A DNA stretch of 64,000 bases from NCBI GenBank assembly GCA_018136815.1, contig CM030934.1:7152977-7216976 (forward strand). Reading direction: 5' to 3'. Source of the stretch: Isochrysis galbana (Eukaryota > Haptophyta > Isochrysidales > Isochrysidaceae). Every line of letters starts with the position of its first letter. Position 1 is the stretch's first letter. The translations under genes were made by a program, and so were the position numbers. Of the stretch, positions 51,184 through 61,839 are shown one piece after another. The notes under the pieces were generated by a model that saw only the letters and a list, made by a program, of their open reading frames with translations, searched no databases and was not told the origin of the DNA.

Positions 51184-52476
51184 CGCACCCGCGTCGAGAA
51201 GCTTGATGAGCAATTCGTCGTATCCACCCGCGGCAGCAGCGCACGCCCATGTCTGAATCTGTGCAGGCGTGCCGTGCTCAATGTTGAGCACGCCTTCGTC
51301 TCCCATGGCTGCAGCGAGCACCTCGGGGGCGTCACCGCATGCCATTGACGTAATGATGACGCCTCGCACCACATCATTTAGCTCTTGCACACCACCCTTC
51401 TGCGCCTTGACACCATTCAAGATGCGGTCCCGGTCCTCTGGCATCTTGGCCTCAGCTTGGGCGATGTCGACAAGGTTTGTAAGGGCCTTCGGCATCCCGT
51501 TGTCGGGCCTGAAGCGAGGGCAGCCGTCCGCAGAGAGTTTGTCGTTGTCCGGCTCACCAATGCGCATCACAACAGCGCAGTTCGGTGCATTGACGGCCGT
51601 CTGGATCTCGAGCAGACACCATGAGCGGAAGAAGGCGATCTTCGAGCGCACTTCCTCGGCCAAAAGGTCGACGCGTTTTGCAAACGTTTGCTCGATAGTC
51701 ATGCCCACAAAAGTGCGGCCCTGATTTTCCTTCTCTTCAGTGTCGGCACGTTCGCAGGCAATAACGAAGGAAGAACAGCGATCAATCACGCCAGCAAAGG
51801 CTAGGTCGGCGGTATTTCCCTGCCACTGACGGACGGCAAAGACGTCGAGCCAGACGCGCCGATCGCGCACAGAGTGGTCAGCGAGCGCTGACACAAGCAC
51901 ACCCCAGCGCGCACCCCAGCAGTGCGAGCCGAATGTGGATGCCCGTCCTACGACGCCAAGCGCTCGCACTTCGGGCAGGTCCGCATAGCGCATGCGTGTG
52001 GCGGCCGTTGCCGGCTGAATAATGTCGCGAACCACTTTCCATGTCGGGTACTCCCAGCATGCGTGCTTGTTGGTAAAGTCGATCAGGAATCCAATGGTCA
52101 CTCCGCGGTTCACTGACGCCTCAGCCGACGCGGCAGAGCCCGGCTCCAGAGTGCCAAAGGCCGCGAGATCCTCGGCCTTGATGAGCTCCTCCCATTCAGC
52201 CTCGGACCTCTTCGGCACCTCGGCGGTGGGTGCGAAGATAGCCGCCTTCTCTGGCTTCTTCCTGCCCCATGAGTGCACGAACTCCTCATACGAGACGGTT
52301 CCGTTCTTATCAGTGTCGAATCTCTCCCAGATGATGAGCGCGCGCTGTGGATCGACGGGGCTGCAGCCGACACCTGTGCGCGTGAGCGCCTTCATGAACT
52401 CCTCCTTCGAGATCGTGCCGTCCCCGTTCTCGTCGAACGTGCGGAAGGCGCTGCGCAGTGCCTCCTCGCTCGCCAT
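51184..52476 (-). CDS. EF-hand, TIR-like and ankyrin-repeat protein (N-terminal 431 residues)
   Basis: The ATG at 52476 starts a calmodulin-like pair of EF-hands, with loops DENGDGTISKEE (15-26) and DTDKNGTVSYEE (54-65), both with complete calcium ligands. After a linker, residues ~155-310 read FGSHCWGARWGVLVSALADH, RVWLDVFAVRQ, DLAFAGVIDRCSSFVIACE and FFRSWCLLEIQTAV. The pattern (SHxW, WLDxFAVxQ, F-RxWCL-E) is that of a TIR-like family frequent in algae and oomycetes, usually with ankyrin or TPR repeats. At the gap edge, AAAAGGYDELLIKLLDAGA is the second half of an ankyrin repeat. The role is inferred to be calcium-responsive signalling; whether the domain hydrolyses NAD is not known. No intron is needed in the visible part. 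Confidence 0.8.
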
Positions 52477-52602
52477 CGCAACCGAAAGGCGGCTTCCCCC
52501 CCCCCCCCCCCGTTTCCTTCCGGTCAGAATTGTATTGTAGACCATCTTGTTAGCTAGCATCCCTAGCCACCCATATACTTTACACCGGACGGAGGCACCC
52601 TA

Positions 52603-53077
52603 CAGTAGGGGTGCACCATTAAGAAAACAGAGACTTTTCTCCTGTACACTTTCCTTAACCCCTCTGCCACCAGCACGCTGCATTTCTTTGCTCACTTTCT
52701 TCGGCGCTCCGCGCCGGGTCATAATGATTTCTTGTTTCTTATCGATAACTTATCGGTGACATCAGCTTGTCCCATTAGGTTTCTTACGTATCGGCGGGTT
52801 CTTGGGCCCCCCCGACAAGCCCCCCTCTCTCGCTGCCACCCCTCCGGTATTAAAAAATAAGTGTTGAGCCACGAGCCACGCGCGGCGCGCCGAAGCTCTG
52901 TTGGCGCTCCCGCGCTCCCCCTGCTGCGCGTACATAGGAGCCTTCTTGCTCACTCATTCAGTTTCTTGTTCATGGCCGGTGCCCTTTCGCTCTATGTAGG
53001 TTTCTTAGCACACGGACGGTCAATTTCCTTGTACACTGTCCTTAATGGGGTGGTTTCTTAATGGTGCACCCCTACTG
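52603..53077. mobile_element. 475-bp MITE flanked by TA, Tc1/mariner-like
   Basis: The left end CAGTAGGGGTGCACCATTAA (52603) is the exact inverted repeat of the right end at 53058-53077, and the match continues to AAGAAA. A TA dinucleotide flanks each side (52601-52602 and 53078-53079). A weaker second match (TGTACACTTTCCTTAA with TGTACACTGTCCTTAA in the same orientation) lies inside. There is no transposase frame. TA target duplication suggests a Tc1/mariner-type donor. Confidence 0.85.
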
Positions 53078-54053
53078 TACGAGGAGAAACCCCTTCCTCT
53101 TCCTCTTTCTCTCTCTCAAGATTGTGCCCCGAATGAGACTTGCCACGAGCAAGCACGAGCTTGATTCGACAGTTTAAAGACAACCCTCGCTCACATGCAC
53201 GCCCTCGTCCGCGCCTCGCGCCTCGCCATCTATCGCTTCGCACATGCACATGAGCCCACACATGCACATGGCGCACAAGCACAAGCCCCATTGCACACCA
53301 CCCGTTGCCCGACCCCGCTCTGACACGTGTATGCTTCCACATATGTGTGAAGTGTCAAGTAAGCTCCAGGTGACAACGGAAGGTGCTATAGCAAGGATGG
53401 GGATATAAATGAACGATTCTTGTCTCAGCAGCGCGTATGCAGAGAGGAGAGAGGGGGCGAGGGGTCCGAGGGGGGCGGTAAAACCGCCCACCATTTTCCT
53501 CGGCAACTTTTCGTGGAGGCAGGTAAGCCCCCCAGGAGTTTTTTCTTGGGCTTCGGAGCGAACGGTCAAAAAATGCAGCCCCCCCACATGATAGTAGTTA
53601 TAAATCGCTGTTTGACCGCCCTAATTACTAATTACTCGTTTTACTAGACGTTTCTCACCTTCTACGCGAGCTTTCGGGGCTTAAGGTCGAAATCGATCCA
53701 CAAGCGTCATAAACCCCAGGAACTTACAAGTTGCAAGTTGGTGATCCCCCGACCCAGAAACCTCCAAGGGCCAAGGGCCCATTAGTTTACCACCTACTTG
53801 TACACTGATAGAGTTCTAGAGTGTAGAGTACAATAGTCTATGACATATTGCAACAACTAGTTTATTTTTTGACTGGTGCACACCTTTAAGCCTTTAAGGA
53901 GCCCCCCCCCACCCCTTTCCCCCGGCGCTGTTGTCCTCTTGCTTCCTCCTCCTTCCCCCTTCTCCTCTCTTCGCTGTTTCTCTCGTTGCTTCCCTCCCTG
54001 AGCCCCACCCCACGGTCCCCCCCCAACCTCTCCCCCCGCCCCTTTGTCTCCAA
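53078..54053. other. non-coding stretch, 5' flank of the myosin gene
   Basis: Carries a transposon end (53470-53625) and C/T-rich DNA from 53905 to the myosin ATG (C runs and CTTCCTCC). No other gene is seen. Confidence 0.5.
53470..53625 (-). mobile_element. terminal end of a TIR element (same family as 20990)
   Basis: On the minus strand it starts TAGGGCGGTCAAACAG at 53622, then TTATAACTACTATCATG, a G run, TGCATTTTTTGACCGTTCG and a C/G-rich hairpin-like stretch. TAGGGCGGTCAAACA is identical to the left end of the complete element at 20990. Confidence 0.65.
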
Positions 54054-57000
54054 ATGGGGCTCTTCAGCCGCCGGAGGGCCTCCTCCCCGCCCAAGCGGCC
54101 AACGATGGCGGCGAGCATGTCCGCCACGCCCGCCACGCCCGCCACGCCCGCCACGCCCGCCCTCGCCTCAAGCAAGCCGGCTACCGCCTCAAAGAAGACC
54201 TCAAAGCCCGAGCTGGCCAAGCCTCTCTCTCGAACGGCTGTCCTGCCCCCTTCTCACCCCTCTGACCGCTCGGGCTACTCCTCTGGCCAAGCGAGCCCAC
54301 GGTACGAGGCAGGCGAGTTCGAATCGCCCGAAGATGCCCATCTCAACCTGGTCCGCGCGCTCAAGCCTGGCGAATTCGTCTACGTCGCCACGCCACAAAA
54401 GGTGTCAGCGGGCGAGGAGGCCTTCCTCAAGTGCAAGGTGCTCAAGGTGGCGGATGCGGTCACGGTCGCCATGCCGAGCGGCGAGAGCAAGACATTTGCG
54501 CCGCGAGACATTATGCCCGCCGGTGGCTGGGAGCCCGAGCTGGAGGAGACCAACGACCTCTGTGCTCTTCCATCGCTCAATGAGGCCACAGTCCTAGCGG
54601 CGCTCGAACATCGCTACGCTCACAAGGTCATCTACACATGGATCGCAAACCTGTTGATCTCAATCAACCCGTGCTCGCCCAGGTGCGTCCCTTCGTATCC
54701 GCTGAAGCTCTCGCGCTCCGCGCCTGTCGCTTGTGCCCGTAGCCATTAGCCTCGTGCAGCAGAGCCAACCAGCAGAGCGGCACATGCCCTGAAACCGTCA
54801 CATTCGTACGCACGGCACCACGTCCACTCAGCTTGAGTCGTCGGCCCTGGACAGCAGATGCTCACACGCGTGCGCCGCGCCGCACCTCGCCCTCCTCCTT
54901 TTCCCTCTGCCCGCTCCGCAGGGAAGAGCTATATGGCGCGAGTGCGATGCGTGATTACGCCACCCGTGACCCTGGCAAGGCGGTTCCCCACTTGTACGCT
55001 GTTGCTGAGTCTGCTTACCGTGGTGCGACTCTGGACACAATGCTATATCCGTGCTCGCAGCAAGCCGTCGTCGTCTCTGGTGAGTCGGGCGCGGGCAAGT
55101 CAGTCGCCGTCAAGCTGCTCTCCGAGTACCTCGCCTGGCGCGCGACTCAGCAAATCGACGGGATTGAAGCTCGCGAGGTGGGCAAGGAGGTCGGCCGCGT
55201 GCTGCTACTGTGTCGCCCTGCCCTCGAGGCATTCGGAAACTCGGCGACTGCGCACAACCACAACTCGTCGCGCTTCTGCAAGTTCATCTCCATCGGGATG
55301 GTGGGCGGGCAATTTGACGCCGTCTCAATTACGACATACTTGCTCGAGCGCTCGCGGATTGTGCACCACGACCCAAGCACCGAGCGTAATTTCCACGTCT
55401 TCTACTGGTTGCTACAAGCCGGTCAGCCCGTTGAGCGAGGCCTGCTGGGCGATGGCGCTGAGCCGCACGACTTTGCCTATCTTGGTGGTGCCCAGGCGGC
55501 GCCCGTGACAGCGCAGGAACGGGAAAGCGCAAAGGAGAAGCTGGACGAGCTGCGCACATCGCTCGAGGCAATCGGGATTCCGTTGGACGAGCAGCCGCGA
55601 ATATTTACTCTCGTGGTGGCAGTGCTCCATCTAGGCAACATCTCTTTCGAGGTTGACGGGAGCGGTTCGGGATCGCGCATCGTCGACGACCGGCCCCTTG
55701 CACTCGCCGCGCACGGCTTGGGGGTGGAGGCGGCTACGCTTGCCAAGTACTTGACGAAGAAGCCGATGGCTGATCGGGCCTCCCAGCGGTCTTCGAGAGC
55801 GAGCCTTGAGGACGGCATGACCGAGGACACGCTACTCAAGCTATTCAGTCCAATTGAGGCATCGCGTTGCCGCGATTCGCTCGCCAAGGCACTGTACGGC
55901 CATTTGTTTGCGTGGCTAGTGCGCAAAATGAACGCGGCGCTCGCGGCCGTGCGGCCTCGCCCAGCCGAAGGCACGCCCAAGGCGTTTGTCGGCAGCCCCT
56001 TGCACCACTCCACGCGCTCGTCCATTGCAGAGGGCAACAGCATTGGGCTGCTCGACATCTTCGGATTCGAGTCCTTCGCGATCAACTCGTTCGAGCAGCT
56101 GTGCATCAACTACGCCAATGAGCAGCTGCACCAACTATTCGTGCACACTATATTCACCAACGAGCGTGCGATCCACTTGGCTGAGGGCGTGCCCTTCCCT
56201 CGTCTCACCCTCCCTGACGCTGATGCGGCGATCCGCGCAATCGCCGCCAAGCCGGTGGGCGTCCTGTGGCTGCTGGACTCGGCGACGCGCCAACCGGGCT
56301 CGGCCGAGTCAGCCTTCTTCATCACGGTGAACAGGGAGGCAGAGCGCACGCAAGTCAGTGAGGAGGCACGAGTGCTGCCACTGCCCAAGCGTCTGCGTGT
56401 AGAGGATGCCTTCGTCATCTCACACTTTGCAGGAGAGGTCACCTACACCGCAGGCGGTGTGTCGGCACCCACATGGCTGGACAAAAACAACTCATCGCTC
56501 GTCCACGAGCTGCATCAGACTATGCTTGGCTCCGACGCGCCACTTGTGCAGCAGCTCTTCTTGCAAGGCGGTTTCGGCGCGAACAGGCGCGGCTCCTCGT
56601 TGGCAGATGTTGAAGACGAGGGCTCTCAGGGCGCCTACTCCTCACCTCGCCTGAGCGAGACACGCTTCAGCTTTAACGAGCAGTCGCCGCCTCATGGTCG
56701 AGGGTCATTTGGATCGGCCAAGCGACTGGAAGTGGAGTCGGTGTCGCGTGAGTTTATCTCCGACCTGGACGGGCTGACAAAGGTGCTGCGCGCCTCGCGC
56801 CTACATTTTGTCCGCACTATCAAGCCGAACGGGAAGATGGCCGCTGGCTGGTTTTCCCAGCGCATGGCGCTCCGTCAGCTTCGCTGCGCGGGGACCCACG
56901 AGGCCATCCACGTAATGAAACTGGCCTATCTCTCGCGAGTGCCTTATGATCAGCTCTTCTCTCTCCTCGCGTCTGCACTGCCATCCGGTTTTGATTGCAG

Positions 57001-57949
57001 GCGCATCGATCGCGGCTACTTCGTCCGGTGCATGCTTCCCAAACTAGACGTGCCTCGTCAGTCCTTCGCACTTGGTTACAACCGGGTCTTCCTCAAAGCA
57101 ACGGCCGCGCCGCTGTTTGAGGCCGCCCTGCGTCGTCTCAAAGAGAAATCCGATTCAAAGGTGGCCCGACAGCTTGAGTCAATCGCGAACGCATCAGCCA
57201 GGCGTTGGGCTGCCGCAGCCTCTATTGTAGCCGCTGAGCGCGCGAAAGCGGACCGACGCGAATTCCGTGCGAAGCAAAAGGCGGCTCGCGACTTGCAGCG
57301 AATACAACGGAACAACATTGCCCGCCGGCTCTACATTGCACGTGCGAGAGAGATGGCCGAGGAGCTGCTAGCCCTTGAGGCGGCAGAGCAAGCGCGCATC
57401 GAGGCGGAACAATTGCGCGCGACGGAAGCACTGCGTGAGGCGCAAAAAGAGGCTGCCCAGCAAGAGCAAGTGCATGGTGCATCTGAGAACAATGGTCTAG
57501 AATCACGTTGCGCCACAGGTCCTCCACCGTCGCAGGGCCGCCCTTCATCTACGGGAGGCGATGCCTACAAGTCTTCAAGGACGAAGTCCACCCCTGCATT
57601 GGGTGATAGCATGCTCAAGTTGACGAACCGGCATTCTCCACGCGACTCCTCTACTGATAACGTTGTCAGCCATGGTGCTCCCATACCTAGAGGCCTTCCA
57701 CCTAAGCTAGCGCGCCCGTCACAGGTGAATCTCAAGAAAGGCGGCACCCGCAGACGTCACTCGGGACGAAACAATGAGGAGCGGCTGGTGTACAAGGATG
57801 GCCGCGCTCGGCTCCCACGTGGCTGGCCGCCCGACTTGAACCCTGCAGAAATCGCACGACTTGCAACACCGGAACGTGATAAGAACCCGTTGCGTACGCT
57901 CCAAGCTAGGGACTCCGCATCAGGGGATGCTTGTCCTGATGATATCTAG
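54054..57949 (+). CDS. unconventional myosin heavy chain
   Basis: Two exons, 54054-54682 and 54922-57949, join in frame as NPCSP-R-EELYG, giving about 1217 residues. The N-terminus has a repeated Ala-Thr-Pro run (four 9-nt units at 54121-54165) and an SH3-like segment (EFVYVATPQKV). The motor shows P-loop GESGAGKS (~263), switch I NSSRFCKF (~323), switch II DIFGFESF (~588), the relay-side NSFEQLCINYANEQL, the actin-binding region LRASRLHFVRTIKPNGK and the converter YNRVFLKA. After the motor (~970-1035) comes a basic helix with weak IQ-like repeats (RRWAAAASIVAAERAKADRR; RDLQRIQRNNIARRLYIARA), a short coiled coil and a ~180-residue disordered basic tail. No recognisable cargo domain is seen, so the class is unassigned. 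It is an actin-based ATPase motor, probably for vesicle or organelle movement. Confidence 0.95.
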
Positions 57950-57980
57950 CAGATGACATCTACTAGACTGACTGACGGTG

Positions 57981-58195
57981 TCAAGCGCAAGAATCAACTT
58001 GGTCACCAAGGTGCTCGTCCTCCTTGTGGAGATCTCGTGCTCCACGTCTTGTCTTGCGCTCCTTCAAAGCCGAACGAGGTTTCAGCGGGGCGCCAAATAT
58101 CTTGCTGATGGCATAAGCAATCCCCTGAATTGCTCCACGGAGGATGGGCGAGATCGTGTAGACGAGCTGCTGGTCCGTCCGAAAGTGCGTGTGCT
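57981..58195 (-). CDS. possible 3'-terminal exon of an unknown gene
   Basis: A minus-strand frame ends at 57981 with LVYTISPILRGAIQGIAYAI, SKIFGAPLKPRSALKERK and a basic-acidic tail. It looks like genuine coding sequence with one hydrophobic segment. No ATG is in frame nearby; a GGACCAG acceptor-like site lies near 58165. If real, it is convergent with the myosin gene, 30 bp away. Upstream exons were not identified. Confidence 0.35.
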
Positions 58196-59085
58196 GGCTT
58201 GATGCGTTTCCTCCAACGCGACGTCGGCTCCGGCGGGACGGACGCCGCACCCGACGAGGGCCGAGGAGGGTGGAGGGGATTTGTGGAGAGGGATGGAGGG
58301 GGGGGGGGGGGGATGGAGGCTCGCGCGTTCACACACGACACGCGCGTAACACTTATGGGCTAGGGCAGAGCTCGGAGCTGGAGTTGACCTCGTGCTCGTG
58401 CAATCATGCACCGGGCTGCGGCTATGGTCCGGAGTGGGCATCAATCACTGCCCTCAGTGAGACCCGACAGCACAACACCTCATCGGAGGCACCTATGCCA
58501 ACTCCTATGGTGTCGCCTTCTTGAGACCGGCAGTCGACTCGCCTGCCTGAGCCTCGGCAGCAGAATTGCGCCTCTGCGATGGCGTGGTACTTATCTTGAG
58601 GCTGCTACTCGTAACATTTTTGTCGGCATGTCACTGCAATGCTGGCTGCAGCCCGAATGCGGCCCTAGAGACGCTCACGATGATGGCCAATGTCGACAGC
58701 GTCTATGTTGCGACTCGTATAGCAGGGTCAATGTTGGCGCTCGTGTTGTCGGTCCCGTTCATGGAAGGTGGAATGCCAAGGGTATTGAACCATCTTCGCT
58801 ATCGATGCGATTGAGAGAGCCCATGGTCGGGCTGGGGCATTGACACATGGAGCATTGACGATGATGGTCGGGCTCTGTCGTCTTTTTGGCAATCAATTGA
58901 AGTAAAAAGAATGAAATGATTCCCATGGTGAAAGAAATACGTCTGAAGATTCTGGGCTTACACCTACTACAGACTAGGTAGCCTTTACCTCCCCACTCCC
59001 CACTGACACCGCCCTTTTAGTGCTCTTTTCGTTCCCCTTTTCCCCTTCATTACTTTTTCATCGGTTTCAGTCAAACAATTGAACT
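58196..59085. other. non-coding stretch
   Basis: A G run at 58297-58310 and GC-rich spacer, then 58935-59075, the inverted partner of the tail at 40667. No gene is supportable. Confidence 0.4.
58935..59075 (-). repeat. putative retroelement 3' tail
   Basis: The reverse complement gives CTGAAACCGATGAAAAAG, GGGCGGTGTCAG and GTAGTAGGTGTAAGCCCAGA in the order seen at 40667-40820. Confidence 0.6.
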
Positions 59086-59300
59086 AAGTTTATACTTAGT
59101 TCGCCCATGGGGGGCACGAGCGCCCCCCCCCCCTCTGCTCCACTCCTCCCCCGCTGTGGGGGAGGAACCACCCACTCTCCTAGCATGGCTGATGGCATGC
59201 CAAGAGCACACTGCCCTCCTGACGATCCATCCCTCTCCCCAAAGGCTCGCCTGATTCGCCCGCCCTGGCCTGTTGTGGCCAGCCCATCTCTCTGACCACC
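59086..59300 (-). repeat. dispersed repeat with palindromic end, inverted copy of 63480-63715
   Basis: It begins GAACTAAGTTTATACTTAGT, whose core AACTAAGT-TTAT-ACTTAGTT is a palindrome, followed by TCGCCCATGGGGGGCACGAG. The reverse complement of 63480-63715 has the same ends and the same interior (GAGGAACCAC, GCATGCC, CTGGCC). It could be a short non-autonomous transposon. Confidence 0.65.
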
Positions 59301-59309
59301 CCCTAGTGT

Positions 59310-59390
59310 CAGTAGGGATGGGGAAGTACCCTAGTTTAGTAGGTGTGTAGCCCGGAATCTTCAGATTTTTTTTCTTCCCACCCCCTACTA
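59310..59390 (+). repeat. retroelement-like 3' tail fragment
   Basis: TTTAGTAGGTGTGTAGCCCG, GAATCTTCAGA and a T run resemble the ends at 23340-23385, 40790-40820 and 58935-58975 (inverted). Confidence 0.5.
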
Positions 59391-59684
59391 TTGGCATGCA
59401 GATACATCCTTACTAGGCCTTGGTAAAAATATGTGACATATTGAACTACATATTTGGGTCAACTTTTCCAAATTATTTTTAAAACAACTGAGTGTTAGTA
59501 CCACTACTCCCACTAGCCCGGTACTCTCACGACACCCCTCTGCGCACTTGCCCGTACGCCTTGACGTGTGCCGTCACTAGACACATACGCATATGCACCC
59601 GCCTTCGAATCTCCCCCCTCGCAAACCCCCGGCTCCCATTATAACTCCCCGTACAAGCTACAATGAGGGAAAAGCCATTGAGGC

Positions 59685-60030
59685 GGACCGACCTACGTCG
59701 GGCGACTCTCCGGGAAAAAGCACCGGGGGGGGGGGGGGGGGGGAGGAATCTCTCGTCGTGAAGAAGAGCGGCCCTTGCAACAGCTCGCACCGCGAGCAGT
59801 CCTCGAGAAATAAGCGACTGCGCCCCGAGATACCTGCCACGGGGGTATCCCAAGACGTGCCCGAGACCGGGTGGCGGACCGACCTACGTCGGGCGACTCA
59901 CAAACACCGGGGGAGGGGGGGAGGGACCTCTCGTCCAGAAGCAGAACGGCCCTTATAGCTCACGCCGCGAGCAGTCCTCGAGGAAATAAATGACTGCGCC
60001 CCGAGATACGAGATACCTGCCACTGGGACG
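59685..60030 (+). repeat. tandem duplication, period about 190 bp
   Basis: Two copies start GGACCGACCTACGTCGGGCG (59685 and 59877) and share CACCGGGGG, CTCTCGTC, CGCGAGCAGTCCTCGAG, AAATAA and GACTGCGCCCCGAGATAC, ending ACCTGCCAC. ACCTACGTCGGG contains a small inverted repeat. No gene is seen. Confidence 0.85.
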
Positions 60031-60229
60031 TCTTGAGCCACTCTCTTCCTCTCTCCCTCCTGACGCCCGCCGCCCCTCCTCGCCCGTTTGCGTTAGCAAA
60101 CGGGGCCCGTTTCTTACCGCACTCCATCAGGGGGAGGGGTTGCAAAACCCCACTCTCCCTCTCTCCATTCCCATTCTCCTCCACCTCTCTCCATTCTCCT
60201 CCACCTCACCTCTCTCCCTACTGCGCGTC

Positions 60230-60660
60230 GCCATGCGGCGCGCCATGGCCTGCTCTCATGGGGGCTCCCAGGGGGCCAGCAAGGGCAGCTCAGGGGGCAG
60301 TGGAGGCTGGGGCTCAGATAATGCCTCATGGCTCATGGCCCCCCCTTGCCTCCCACGCTCGCCTCGCTGGCCATTGGAGCCGCCCTGCGGCCTCTGTCTG
60401 CCTGGCGACCATGGGAGGGGGGGGAGTCAGCTCGAGGGCAGGCCCAACACGGGCGTGGGTGTGCGGCTCACGACCCGCGCCCACTGGGGGTCTGGGTCAG
60501 ATTGTTGAATGCCCAGCCCCTGCCAGAAGGCAGGGGCTGAGGTTGATTGACGGGCCCACCCCGGGGGGTGTCCGCGATGGAGAGAGGGGGGCGCGCGAGG
60601 CCCCCATTGACCCCAGTAGGTTGTGCGAACCAACCAAAAAGCTACAAAGTTAGTTCATTC
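60230..60660 (+). repeat. GC-rich dispersed repeat, diverged copy of 63300-63720
   Basis: Shares GGCCAGC, GCTCAGGGGGCAG, GGAGGCTGGGGCT, a GGGGGG-rich centre and a GCGAACCAA end followed by AAAGTTAGTT, in the same order as 63300-63720. Confidence 0.55.
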
Positions 60661-60843
60661 CTACTTTATGGTTGGTCCGCCTGCAGAGTAGGTCGCCTGC
60701 AGAGGCGGACAGGCAGCGCGGCAGCCACCCGCTGTCTCGTGCTAGGGCGTAAAAACATTTAGAACCACCTTAATTAAGTAAGAGTGAGTATACTCTAGAG
60801 TAGACAGAGAATAGAGAAGCTGGGAGCCGATCCGCCCTACGCC

Positions 60844-61613
60844 TCATGAACGCTGCCCCAATGCACTCGAAGACCCACGCGGCTCCGTCCATGCCCCGGA
60901 GCTGCTTGCGCTGCAGTGCTCGTCGCACAGCAAACTGTCTTCCTCCACAAGTCTTTCATATTCACCCTCCTCAGCTCGCATATCATGATCTGAGGTGATT
61001 TTCATCTTGATTCCGAAGTTTGCAGCGCCTACGACTACTTTGATGTCTCTGCTGCTCTTGACGCCAGCGAAGAGAGATACAGCTAGGTGTAGACCAGTAG
61101 CGATCTGCGGACAAGAACGACGAGCATGTTGGACAACTCTCGGCTGCATGCTGTATCCGCATAAATTGGATGGAAGCAGCGCACCTTGCCTCCAGCTCCA
61201 ACCATGTGGTATCCTTCGGTGTCCTGCCAACCTAGCGATGCCGAACCATGGATACCTATGCCGCTCTCGACCTTCATCACACCATCGATGTGGGCACCTC
61301 GAATGTCCATGTCAATGAGCCTCAAGACCTCCGCCACTATCTTGTTCGACTCTTCGAGGAGAGGGTTGATGTACTCGTCAGCGATACCGTCCTGCGCCTT
61401 AAGATTGTGCAAGAATTCCTTAAGTCCCCAGCCCGATGCACGGAAGCGCTGGTTCACGTTGGCATCCACGCCCAGAGAGAGGCTATCGCGCACATCGCCC
61501 ACGCCTGCGTTGATAGAGAAATTGCCGTATTCGATGCCAAAGTCCATCTTGGGCCGGACGTCGACCCCCTTGTCGCTGATGGTCAGGGGTCCAAAGTTGA
61601 CATTCCACGGCAT
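60844..61613 (-). CDS. two-exon protein of unknown function, beta-rich
   Basis: Exons 61613-61185 and 61104-60844 are joined by an 80-nt GT-AG intron (GGCAAG/GTGCGC ... GTCCGCAG) in frame, giving about 229 residues from the ATG at 61613. The sequence alternates short strand-like units: NVNFGPLTISDKGVDVRPKM, FGIEYGNFSINAGVG, SLSLGVDANV. A helical middle (LKEFLHNLKAQDGIADEYIN, EVLRLIDMDIRG) follows. More strands come next (SGIGIHGSASLGWQDTEGYH, LAVSLFAGVKSSRDIKVVVG, FGIKMKI), then an acidic tail. I do not recognise the family. The glycine-rich strands with F/L-x-V alternation could be a lipid- or membrane-associated beta sheet. The upstream frame is open without an ATG, so a 5' exon is possible. 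Confidence 0.6.
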
Positions 61614-61839
61614 TGGCGACGCAAGAGGCACGCGGTGAGCCGCTGGGAGCCTGGGAGGCTCGTGGGCCGAGTGGCTGGTTGCCCACGCCAGCAGAGAGCG
61701 CACCCGCGGCGGATGGATGGGGCGATCAGCACATCCCGCTCGTCCGAGAGGGACGATGCTTTTTCTTCTTCTAACCTTAGTTACTGTTCTGGTCTGGCCG
61801 GCTCGCTCGAATGGGTCAACAGATACAGATATATGTTAC

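Noticed and set aside
50068..52560. A single 830-residue protein spanning the gap
   Set aside because: The reading frame through 100 N is meaningless because the gap length is a placeholder; I annotated the two sides separately.
58566..58814. Signal-peptide-like frame with hydrophobic segments
   Set aside because: It starts at TTG, has no in-frame ATG before the hydrophobic part and no family match.
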